This document shows, one piece after another, positions 1 through 8,958 of a DNA stretch of 64,000 bases (the stretch's first letter is position 1; every line of letters begins with the position of its first letter). Source of the DNA: Oegoconia quadripuncta. Lineage: Eukaryota > Arthropoda > Insecta > Lepidoptera > Autostichidae. The notes under the pieces were generated by a model. The model was not told the origin of the DNA. It saw only the letters and a program-made list of their open reading frames with translations, and made no database searches. The position numbers and the translations under genes are program-made. The DNA lies in the NCBI GenBank assembly GCA_949316235.1, contig OX438757.1:17361505-17425504 (forward strand), given 5' to 3'.

Positions 1-490
1 ACAGGATTCTTAAACATGTGATGGTAGATTCTTTAGCTGCACAATTTAATTTTTATGGGAAAAGATCCACAAAGAAACCATTTGCTGACTTGCGCCTTCG
101 AGCAGTTGTGATAGGTAAATGGCTTTAATAAAATCTTACTCATGTTGGTATCTTTCTATGGGTTGGAAGAAAAGGAGGTGGGCCTTCCTCACCAAGGGAT
201 AAAAAGATTATAGATATTTCATGGGTGCTTTTTGGGCAAAATAGCTACATATAATCAGATGCAAAATCTTAAGAACCTATGAACATTTTTAAATAATAGT
301 TTTTATGTAAGGAATGTGACAAGTTTTGATCTAAGATGATTTTTTTATTTTAGATAGTGTAAGGATACACCATCCAGAGGCAAGCCATAAAGATATTGAA
401 GATGCCATAAAAACATGGCTTAAACACGCGCCAGAGAGGGTTAAACGCTGTGCATCAATATCTACTAAAACTGATTTGACACTGGATTAA
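1..490 (+). CDS. DUF4806-domain protein, 3' end (two exons, 5' part outside window)
   Basis: Two exons give one continuous reading frame. Exon 1 (about 5-114) reads RILKHVMVDSLAAQFNFYGK and onward to LRAVVI; a GT donor follows at 115-116. The acceptor AG is at 352-353 and exon 2 (354-490) reads DSVRIHHPEASHKDIEDAIK, then a TWLKHAPERVKR ending and a TAA stop. The split codon (G|AT) keeps frame. The pattern of an ILxxVxxxxLA start, a GKxxxKxxFxDLRL centre and a final WLxxAPERxKR is that of the arthropod DUF4806 domain, whose biochemical role is unknown. The window start may coincide with an upstream splice acceptor (ACAG). The gene stops 83 bp before the transposase gene on the same strand, so I infer that it may be a second protein of the same transposon. 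Confidence is high for the domain and low for the function. Confidence 0.72.
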
Positions 491-532
491 GTACGCACCA
501 GAGAACGTTAACACCGTTCATCAATATCGGCT
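425..532 (+). repeat. Degenerate direct duplication spanning the DUF4806 stop codon
   Basis: A segment of about 41 bp at 425-465 inside the last exon recurs at 492-532, offset by 67 bp, with roughly three-quarters identity by eye; both share a CCAGAGA...CATCAATATC core. The second copy lies in the gap before the transposase start codon. It suggests a local tandem duplication of the end of the DUF4806 exon. Confidence 0.55.
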
Positions 533-573
533 AGTTTGATTAACACAGCCAGTTTTAGACCCAATAATAAATA

Positions 574-2730
574 ATGAAAAAGATTCCATATAAAAATAAA
601 AATGATGTATGTCATCGTCAGATGCAGAGAAGGGCTAGATCTATAAAACTGGGCATTATAAATGATATCCAGAAAACTGTAGAATTTGATAAGCAACCTT
701 TTACCAATGGCAATGTAGGGACTAGTTGTTCTATTCTCAATCCTATTCATGAACAAATCTATGATAAACTAAATATACCTTCGACCAATAACAATGTAGG
801 GACTACTTCTAATCTCAATCAAATTCATGATGTCTCCCCTATTTTATCAGGTTTTAATGTTGAGTGTAACTCTGCTAGCATCGGTGAAAGTTCTTCATCC
901 TATGCACTTGACCATGTTGACCAACAGTGTTCTCATAGTCCATACAAGACTAATGAAACTCTAAACAAAATTGATGCTAACTTATATTTTAAACTGAGGG
1001 AATGGGGTATTCAATATAGTATTTCACATAAAGCTACAGATTGTCTCCTAAAAATTCTTGCACCAATTTGTTCTCAGTTGCCTAGGAATAGTCGTACATT
1101 ATTTAAAACTCCTTTGCAAATATCAACTAAAGTATTAGACTCGGGTGAATTAGTTTATATAGGTTTACAGCATCAATTAGAAAACATATTAAATGATTGT
1201 GATTTATCGAAATTGGAAAATAAAATAGTAATGTCATTTAATGTGGATGGACTTCCCCTATTTAAAAGTAGGAATTCACAATTATGGCCAATTCTAGGAT
1301 TGATAAAGAATAATTATGTGTCTGCAAAGCCTTTTGTCATCGCTCTGTATTATGGAGAATCGAAACCTACCCCTCTAAATAAGTTTTTAGTCGACTTTGT
1401 AAACGAGCTTTCCAAATTGCTACACGAAGGATTTTCTTTTAAAAACATACATTTCACTATTAGTGTTCACAGTTTTGTTTGTGATGCACCAGCCAGGGCA
1501 ATGATCAAATGTACCAAATCCCATGGTGGTTATTCTGCTTGTGACAAATGTCTTGAATCAGGGGATTATGTACAAGGACGTGTAATATATCGAAGTGTCA
1601 GAGCTACACGGAGAACTGACTTACAATTTGAAAGACAATCAGATGAAGATCATCACCTTGGTGAATCGCCCTTATTAAGACTTCAAATTGGTATGGTGTC
1701 AGCATTCCCTATAGATTATATGCATGCTGTATGCTTAGGCGTTATGAAAAAACTTTTGAATGCTTGGGTGAGCGGTGAACTGACTGTTCGCTTACAAAGT
1801 CGACTAGTGACTCAAATATCTGAACGGCTTATAAATTGTAGGAAGTGTATGCCTATTGAATTTAATAGATTACCTCGTGGTTTGCATGACTTGTCTCGAT
1901 GGAAGGCTACGGAATTTCGTATGTTTTTGATTTATCTTGGTCCTATTGTGTTGAAACATGTTTTGCGTACATCACTCTATGAAAATTTTCTTCTATTTCA
2001 CTGTGGCATTTCCATTCTATGTTCACAAAGACATTTAACAAATCTAGGGCATGATTTTGTTCAAGAAATCTTAGTCATGTTTATTAAACACTCGGAAAAG
2101 ATTTATGGTTCAAAATTTCTAGTCTATAATGTTCACTCATTGTGTCACTTAAGTGAAGAGACACGATTACATGGTGTTTTAGATAATTTTTCAGCATTCC
2201 CCTTTGAAAACTACCTAAAAACCTTAAAAGGTATGGTTAGGTCACCTAACAAACCACTTCAACAAATCTATAGACGTTTGAAAGAAAGCAGTTTATTACC
2301 TAAGATAAATTCTGAACATAAAGTACTAATTTGCAATGAAAATAATTTGGGACCTTTTCCCAGTGTTGAACATTATCAATACAATGGTTATAAAAAACTG
2401 ATTTGTAAAGATTTTAGTATATACGTGTACTCTCATAGAGAAGCTGATTGCTATTGTTTGACGAAGGAAAATAAAGTTTTCCAAGTACATAATATTCTAG
2501 AGAGAAAAAATGATAAAACCGTGGTTTTATATGGAAAAGAATTCAATACCTACCTTTCATTCTATAAGTATCCATTTGATTCTTCTATTCTGAATATTTT
2601 TATTGTTGACAATATTTCACAAAATTTAAACACTCTAACAATAGCAGATGTAACATCAAAATGTGTTCTTATTCCTGACTCCAATGAATCATATTTATGT
2701 TTCCCTTTGGTTCATTCTAACATAGAATAA
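574..2730 (+). CDS. CACTA/EnSpm-like (Tnp2-type) transposase, 718 codons
   Basis: An uninterrupted 718-codon gene begins at the first ATG after an in-frame stop. It matches the large insect transposase-domain family that I associate with CACTA/EnSpm elements. Visible conserved blocks are FNVDGLPLFKS (Asp ~225) followed by WPILG, FVCDAPARAMIK (Asp ~303), a CDKC pair (~323-326), FPIDYMHAVCLGVMKKLL (~378-395), RWKATEFRMFLIYLGP (~442-457), a VYNVHSLCHL block (~517-526) and FPFENYLKTLKG (Glu ~545). The acidic residues in these blocks are candidates for the DDE catalytic triad. The first 130 residues are Asn/Ser-rich and carry an internal duplication (NVGT...LN.IH at ~48-58 and ~74-84), so this part is probably linker. 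The expected role is cut-and-paste transposition in the nucleus. There is no stop or frameshift, so the gene looks intact. Assignment to the CACTA superfamily is from memory of the motifs; I found no CACTA termini in the window. Confidence 0.75.
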   Translation: MKKIPYKNKNDVCHRQMQRRARSIKLGIINDIQKTVEFDKQPFTNGNVGTSCSILNPIHEQIYDKLNIPSTNNNVGTTSNLNQIHDVSPILSGFNVECNSASIGESSSSYALDHVDQQCSHSPYKTNETLNKIDANLYFKLREWGIQYSISHKATDCLLKILAPICSQLPRNSRTLFKTPLQISTKVLDSGELVYIGLQHQLENILNDCDLSKLENKIVMSFNVDGLPLFKSRNSQLWPILGLIKNNYVSAKPFVIALYYGESKPTPLNKFLVDFVNELSKLLHEGFSFKNIHFTISVHSFVCDAPARAMIKCTKSHGGYSACDKCLESGDYVQGRVIYRSVRATRRTDLQFERQSDEDHHLGESPLLRLQIGMVSAFPIDYMHAVCLGVMKKLLNAWVSGELTVRLQSRLVTQISERLINCRKCMPIEFNRLPRGLHDLSRWKATEFRMFLIYLGPIVLKHVLRTSLYENFLLFHCGISILCSQRHLTNLGHDFVQEILVMFIKHSEKIYGSKFLVYNVHSLCHLSEETRLHGVLDNFSAFPFENYLKTLKGMVRSPNKPLQQIYRRLKESSLLPKINSEHKVLICNENNLGPFPSVEHYQYNGYKKLICKDFSIYVYSHREADCYCLTKENKVFQVHNILERKNDKTVVLYGKEFNTYLSFYKYPFDSSILNIFIVDNISQNLNTLTIADVTSKCVLIPDSNESYLCFPLVHSNIE

Positions 2731-2980
2731 CAAACTTTTTCTAAATATTTTTATTAAGCACTTACATAAAAATTCGAATTTCTTAATTGTAGACTAGTGT
2801 ATAATTGTGGATAATGTAATAAAAATAGTTTAAGCATACCTAATGAGTGGCCTGTCCCAGTGTAGTTCATGTGTAAAAGATATTGAAGTACTTATGGATG
2901 ACCGGGTCAACCTGTGTTATTAGCCCGACCCTATCCATACCACGATATATACAATACTATGCTGTTACAGAGCGAATGAA

Positions 2981-3138
2981 CCGATACATACAATGATTAA
3001 TTATATCGAGCTATTAAAGTGAATTGAAATCTGTATTGACAGGTGTAGTACTTACTACACAGTTTTCCCAGTTAGACCTGACAATACAGATTTCAATTCA
3101 CTTAATAGCTCGATATAATTAATCATTGTATGTATCGG
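2981..3138. repeat. Long hairpin, ~63 bp arms
   Basis: Left arm 2981-3044 (starts CCGATACATACAATGATTAA) and right arm 3076-3138 (ends TTAATCATTGTATGTATCGG) are near-perfect reverse complements. The 31 bp between them includes a small near-palindrome, GTAGTACTTACTAC. Confidence 0.85.
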
Positions 3139-3175
3139 CTCTTCTTACATCACGTTTTTGGTGCAATTAAATTCT

Positions 3176-3272
3176 ATGTATGTAGGTACAAATAGTCTCG
3201 AACTACTCAAATAACTCAAAGAACTCAAAATAATCAAAAGTTTGACTCGAGACTATTTGTACCTACATACAT
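3176..3272. repeat. Hairpin with 26 bp perfect arms
   Basis: Arms 3176-3201 and 3247-3272 are exact reverse complements (ATGTATGTAGGTACAAATAG... on the left). They enclose a 45 bp spacer in which an AACTCAAA-like unit is repeated. Confidence 0.85.
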
Positions 3273-3479
3273 AAAGTATAGATTTTGTGGTTTTCTCTCT
3301 TAGATACAACTGCGCATATAGATTCCACCCCAGCCCGCCTGTCTACTTTAATATCTTTGAAGACATGTTTAGCATTGATGTAGTGGTATGTACCACCTAT
3401 AAGTGTATGATGGGACCGGGCTAAAAACAGGCTAAGTCGGTTACTTATGAGTATAAATGTTTCAATATCTTAACAAATA

Positions 3480-4480
3480 TAGGTATATAAGAATGAAGAA
3501 AGTACATGCTAAGTAATACATATCTCGCAGAGTAAAGAGTGGGTCGGGCCAAAATAGATCCAATCACAAAATTTGATTTTGAGTCTGTGTTACCCTATTT
3601 GTTTTGACTTTAGTGTTACTTTATATTTTATAAATTACTTCCTGTTGCAGTGGTATGTAATATCTCACTCAATGATTCATTCATTATTAAGTATATGAGA
3701 CATAATTGAATAGTGACTAATTGTATAGCTCTAGTTATGGCATACTCTACACTGCATTATTTTTTAATACTGACAGCCGGTATATTGCTTATAAACAGAG
3801 TTATATAACTTTTCGGAGCTGATAAGTATTTTCAGGGTTAGGTACTCTAGACATTGTACATAATACTACATAATGTTTGTGTATGGCAAAAAAGTAACTA
3901 ATTAAACAATGTTAGATGGGGGAAGTTTAGGTAGATTTATATGTACAGTCCCACCAACTATTCTGATAAGTGGTGACGATCGGTACTAAACGTAGAAATT
4001 TGGAGGTTATGTAACTTAAAAAGTAACAGAATAGTAGTAGGAATAGTTTACAGAAAGTTGGTGGAATTGTAGAGAACCTTTTTCAATGCCTTTTTTCATA
4101 CCTCTGATGTTTTAATTGTATAACACTAATTTTATTATATACTTTCAAATAAAACGCCCCCATCAAATAGTTCTCTATCTCTGCATGGCTATGAATATCA
4201 CTTTGTGATAATGTCTTTGTGTTTTATAACAGGTAATAAATTCGGTTATTATTTCTCATGCATTGGTCTTAATTATTACTTCTCAGCACACAAACCTCAC
4301 AATTGAATTCCTTACCTAAGGGTATGATGAATGTATTTGAAACCAAAGCATGAGGTCTTGTAGACTTAAAGTAATATTACTATTGAAACCTTATATAGTT
4401 AGTCGAGACCTTTGGTCATGCATTAATTCAGACGCGTATGGACTCGTTATTATGGTTTGCTTGTTCAATCAACCTATTCG
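3480..4480. other. AT-rich non-coding stretch
   Basis: I see no coding region, known repeat or RNA gene here. It lies between the transposase gene and the GACGTC-rich block and could be internal non-coding sequence of the same transposon. Confidence 0.4.
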
Positions 4481-4516
4481 ACGGGTCGATCTTTAATTTA
4501 AAAGAAAAATACAGAC

Positions 4517-5160
4517 TTGGACTGACAAAGGGCAGTTTTAGGTTCCAAATTCGTCTGCCAGACTTAAATATTCCTCAGAATTGGGCTTCATATACTTACG
4601 TTACCTAGACGATACAGCTTGATCCGTCATTGGTCTGTTTTAGGTTTCAAATACATTACAAAATGGTCTGTTAAAGGTCATTTCTAGGTAAAAAAATACA
4701 TCAGTATAAGGTCTTTAAAAATACGTCACTTAGACGTTGCAAATTGGTCATAAATAGGTTTCACTTTAGTCTCAAATAAATCTCTTTGACGTCGCAAACT
4801 GATCAATCAAGGGTCATACTTTGGTTTAAATTTCGTCGTCCCAAGACGTCACAATTTGGTTTCAATTAAGTCGAATGAAAGGTCGCTTTTGGGTTACAAT
4901 TAATTGGTCTTTATGACGTCTACGAATGACGTCTTGTGCCCGTGAGATTTTGTCGTCCCAGGACGTCACAATTTGGTTTCAATTAAGTCGAATGAAAGGT
5001 CGTTTTTGGGTTACAATTAATTGGTCTTTGTGACGTCTATGAATGACGTCTTGTGCCCGTGACATTTTGACGTTATATCAGGAACCGTCAGACGTCACTC
5101 TGTAACGTCAATTACGTCAGCGGCCGACTTTAAACTAACGTTGTTTTGACGTAAAATTCC
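4517..5160. repeat. GACGTC-rich repeat block (possible transposon subterminal repeats)
   Basis: The palindrome GACGTC occurs about eight times between 4789 and 5096, with further near copies (GACGTT, TACGTC, AACGTC). Around them recur GGTTTCAAAT- and GGTCATT-like words. Part of the block is a direct tandem repeat with a 117 bp period: copy 1 at 4835-4951, copy 2 at 4952-5068, then a partial third. Clustered short motifs near a terminus are typical binding arrays in CACTA-type elements. That this block is the end of the element carrying the transposase gene is inference. A truncated SINE abuts its right edge at 5171. Confidence 0.6.
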
Positions 5161-5170
5161 TACCTGGGCG

Positions 5171-5320
5171 GTTGCGGGTTGGAATCCCGTGAGGGGTAAA
5201 TGTTTGTGTGATGAATACGAACATTTATTCTCGAGTCTTGAATGTTTATATAAATGTTTATATAAATATTTATGTATGTTTATCCGTTATCTAGTATCCA
5301 TAGAACAAGCTTTGCTTTTG
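5171..5320 (+). mobile_element. SINE-C, 5'-truncated copy
   Basis: It starts inside the tRNA-like head at the B-box region (GTTGCGGGTTGGAATCCCG) and continues with the family body TAAATGTTTGTGTGATGAAT. The A-box half is missing. Other copies are at 19889, 23851, 41447 and 58295. Confidence 0.75.
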
Positions 5321-5539
5321 GGACTTTTATTGGTGTTTATTATCATTATTATTATTGTTTATTTGATTTTTTTAAACAGTAATTTTTACAGTTTTAGTGT
5401 GTTATGTACGATGTAATATAAAATTGTGATTTTGCGTTGTTTTTAAAGCAATTATTTTGACTTTAGACATTCTAATTCTCAGTTCATAGAGATCAGGAGC
5501 TTAATAGTTGGTTTATTTATAAGAAAACCAAATACATGT

Positions 5540-6240
5540 TAAAGTATACATAATTAAGATTCAGAAAAAGTGCGTCAGATCACTTTGTGGCGCCGATTTC
5601 ATGGATACCTGTAGACCACTATTTATAAAATATAAGCTACTTACATTAACTTGCTTATATATAAAACAACTCTGTGTATTTGTAAAGGAGCATCCCGATC
5701 ATTTTCCAAAACAGTTGACGACAAACTATGGTGAGCGATTGCGTGTTAGACCCACTGATAAAATAAAGGTCCGTGTGACTAAATTATCAGTTACACAAAA
5801 AAATGTTAATTGTATGGCTGCAAAAATTTTTAATGCTCTACCAGACGATTTAAGAATCCTATCGGGGCGAATATTTAAATCGAAGTTGTGTGAATGGTTG
5901 GTCAAAAAGTGCTACTATTCAATTAAGGAATATCTTGACGAAAATTTAATTAATAACAATAATGACAATAATAATAATTAACATATAATGTAACATTGAC
6001 ATAATTATACTTCCTAAATATTGTAGGCTTGACATAAAATATGTATAAAATTAAATTTTGAATAATATTTGCACGCCTGTATATAGGCAGATTTTGCTGG
6101 AACTATGTGAAATTATACCAACTAATGTTTATACCTAAAATCATTTGCAAATAAATTACTATTTCATTTCATTTCATTTCATTTCATTTCATTTCATTTC
6201 ATTTCATTTCATTTCATTTCATTTCATTTCATTTCATAAT
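5540..6240 (+). mobile_element. LINE 3' end (CR1/Jockey-like), 5'-truncated, with (ATTTC)n tail
   Basis: A reading frame from about 5541 to 5981 (longest ATG-initiated part 5601-5981) ends like the C-terminus of an insect non-LTR reverse transcriptase. It shows IQKKCVRSLCGADF, LLTLTCLYIKQLCVFVKEHP, AAKIFNALPDDLR and a YYSIKEYL ending. Then come an AT-rich 3' UTR and 15 exact ATTTC units at 6161-6235. The endonuclease and catalytic RT core are absent, so this is a dead-on-arrival copy. Confidence 0.75.
6161..6235 (+). repeat. (ATTTC)15 microsatellite tail
   Basis: Fifteen perfect ATTTC units form the 3' tail of the truncated LINE immediately upstream, a common terminus for this LINE type. Confidence 0.95.
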
Positions 6241-7900
6241 TTACATTAACATGTATAGTAATCAGAATGGCCATCGTCAAAGTTACATTTAAGATTAAGT
6301 AGCTACATGAGTTGATTGTGAATCTGTAAACATAGTTGCACATTCATTACACAATAATAAATTATAAATTACCCAAAATTCTCCTATTATTTTTCAAAAA
6401 TTAATTTACAAATCAGGCAATAAAGGTATGGTCTACTCTCTGCTGGTAGTTATTGCAAATGAAGTATTTTAGCGTACTCTATTAGGTTCTAGTTAAGATT
6501 ATAAAGTACAATTTCAAATTTCAAATTATTTATTTTGCCAGAATATAGGTGTGGGTGTTTTCATATTAAACATAAGGCCCATTACATTCTGTCTTATGAG
6601 CATGCAATATTTAACGAATTAATTAAATAATTATACAATTTTAAATAACCTAACTTGCAAGCAATGTTAAAAAATTGACAACATTACAAAATTAATGTCA
6701 AATCTTCAAATGAATGTCAAAATTATAGAGAATTAGAAAGAATGACAAAATCAATACAAAGAAAGAAAGAAAACTTCTTGACACACTTTACTTTACACCT
6801 TTATGAAATAGTGCGCAATACTCTATTTCAGAGTACGGTTGGCAACCCTACATGAGCCTGTTCTCGTAATCTATCCACAAATCTCTATATTCGAATAAGG
6901 ACCAAATTTCTGTCATGAACACGCAGTGGCGATAGGTCGGATATCCTGCTCAATACCGTGACTGTTTGTATAAGTCTATACCGCTCATTCCGTTCCTAGC
7001 GTACGCAAAACATAGATATTTCAACATAATTGCTCGTAAAGTGGATCTAATTTTACCCATTTTAGATATATCAAGCGGCTCATAAAACACGCGTGTATTA
7101 TAAACGCAAATAGTGAAGTTATATTCTGTAATCATAAATAAAATATAAACATTCACAATTACAAATAATAAATATAATATAATAGTATTGGAATCAGTTT
7201 GCTACCGGATCACACATTGTCTGTATGTGTGATCCTATATTCTATTGAAATCTTATTATTTGGCATGCACGATTAAAAATATTGATTGTTAAAGATATAT
7301 TTAAATGCTGTTAAGATTTCGTGTGAATAAATAAATAAAATAAATAACTGCACTATTTGCTATGGCAAAGTCTCCTACAGCCAAGTGATAAGACCATCAG
7401 CTCCATGTGTTATGGAGATCAGTAATAAATTATGCTTCGAATTGTGTTTTTTTTCAAATTCGAATGTTGATGCTTCCAGCGGGAATGCTCCTTAAGCAAA
7501 GACATTGAATAAGGTTAATTGAGGCATTAAAAGTGTCAAAGGGCGTACACACATCGACAGACTGGTCGTGCGACGAGTCTTCTAAAGTAGTTTGATTTGA
7601 TTGACGGTCGAGAGAACAGTTGTTGGATTACATAATGTACTCTCGACGAGTATACACGGATATAGGTACAGACAAAGTGTGTCAAAGTAAATGTCAAGAT
7701 AAAAAAGACAATTTTATTCAATCGCTAGAAGACATAATTCGGTGTAACGTTAAGAGGGTGCATCGGGAACAATGGCCTCTTTTCATAAATTAAGATTTTT
7801 TTACAAGTATTGTAGGGCGGGGCTAAAAGGTCCATCTTACATGTATTGCCGCATAATTATTTATGTAGGTATAAGGTTTTAATATCAATGTAAGCTTAAT
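6240..7900. other. AT-rich stretch with one LINE tail and one hairpin
   Basis: I see no gene. At about 6511-6600 a minus-strand LINE terminus is visible (reverse complement of the TATTCTGGCAAA + AAATAAT ending also seen near 19490). At 7207-7235 there is a small hairpin with 11 bp perfect arms (GGATCACACAT) and a 7-base loop. The remainder shows nothing I recognise. Confidence 0.45.
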
Positions 7901-7920
7901 CCTTTTTCTACAAGTACCAA

Positions 7921-8710
7921 CTAGCTGCACTCGATTCTGTGGAACGACGTGCCATGAGACTCATAGGTTATAATTCGATTACTGCTAAATTGCAGAGCCT
8001 TGAACACCGTCGCAAAGTCGCCTGTCTCTCAATTTTTTACAGGATGCATTTCGGGGAGTGTGCGTTGGAATTACATAATCTTATTCCACCGTCGCCCTTC
8101 CATCTTCGGACCACTAGGTGTGGGGAGGGATTCCACCCGTATATAGTTAATATACCTAACGTTCGCACTAAGAAGTTTCAATCAATCAATCAATCAATCA
8201 ATCATTTATTTATTTGTGATACACAGGTGTACAGGTTGTTATGATACATTAACTTATAAATATGATCTCTGTGATCAGCCAAATTGGCATACAAAATGGT
8301 AGTCATGTTAAAATAGTAATGAAAAATAAATAGCAGAATAAATTATATCCGCTAAACAATAACAGTAACATAGAATGAATAAATATTAAACAATTAAATA
8401 GCCTCCATTATATTATGTATCAATTTCAAATTTTAAATTATGTTTTATTTTTATGATAATGGCTGCATGTATGTTAACAACAAAAAATATAAAAAAATTC
8501 AATTCTTCAATTCTTCATTCATCATCCGAACAGCCAAGGCATGGAACTCCCGGCGTCAGTCTTTCCTGAATCCTACAACCTTGGGATCTTCAAGAGCAGA
8601 GTGAATAGGCATTTACTGAGATCGCGTGCTTCATCTCCGACCACATCGTCACTTTCCATCAGGTGAGATAGTGGTCAAACGCGAATCCAGTCAATCATAA
8701 AAAAAGTAAT
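7921..8710 (+). mobile_element. LINE 3' end (Jockey-like), split by a later insertion
   Basis: The first part (7921-8175) encodes VERRAMRLIGYNSI, LQSLEHRRKVACLSIFYRMH and GFHPYIVNIPNVRTKKF, the C-terminal region of a non-LTR RT. The frame is broken at 8176 and resumes at about 8513 with IRTAKAWNS-like sequence and PESYNLGIFKSRVNRHLL. The same terminus is present in reverse at 53035-53160. The intervening ~335 bp is a separate minus-strand retroposon. Confidence 0.7.
8176..8512 (-). mobile_element. Retroposon with (TTGA)n tail inserted in LINE remnant
   Basis: It begins on the plus strand with TCAATCAATCAATCAATC, i.e. a minus-strand (TTGA)n tail as used by the LINE end at 20290-20491. It ends near TTCAATTCTTCAATTC; a TTCAAT word at both edges may be the target duplication. 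AT-rich, with no coding region left. Confidence 0.55.
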
Positions 8711-8857
8711 AATAATTTAAAATGACCGGGGTACTTTTATAAGACAGAAAATTGCGATATATAAATTCAGTCCGAATGTCCTTTATACCCCGTAGGTGGG
8801 GAAGCAAGAGCCAGTGATACGTCATAATAGTACATTGTGATATAAGGGCCCAAAGTT

Positions 8858-8941
8858 GATCATTGCAGCCGAGGCTTGATTGCTAGCCCGAACCGTAGGT
8901 GAGGGCTACAAAAAAAGCTGAGGCTGCAATTATCAATGGGC
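8858..8941. repeat. Imperfect hairpin (CATTGCAGCCGAGGCT arms)
   Basis: CATTGCAGCCGAGGCT pairs with AGCTGAGGCTGCAATT across a ~45 bp centre that itself contains the small inverted pair TAGCCC and GGGCTA. It lies just downstream of the tyrosine-recombinase gene. Confidence 0.5.
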
Positions 8942-8958
8942 ACGTGTGTCACACGACG

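Larger units (their letters stand above)
2873..3474. repeat. ~600 bp foldback element with nested hairpins
   Basis: An outer degenerate inverted repeat pairs a left arm starting TAAAAGATATTGAA (2873) with a right arm ending TTCAATATCTTA (~3474); inner parts pair TTAGCCCGACCC with GGGACCGGGCTAA. Inside sit two strong hairpins, 2981-3138 and 3176-3272. It could be a MITE or the subterminal region of the transposon whose genes lie upstream. No coding potential was seen. Confidence 0.5.

Noticed and set aside
4789..5096. CREB-type promoter from the GACGTC cluster
   Set aside because: No gene starts nearby in either direction; the tandem-repeat layout fits transposon subterminal repeats better.
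6161..6235. CRISPR-like array
   Set aside because: The repeats are contiguous 5-base units without spacers; a LINE-tail microsatellite in a eukaryotic sequence.
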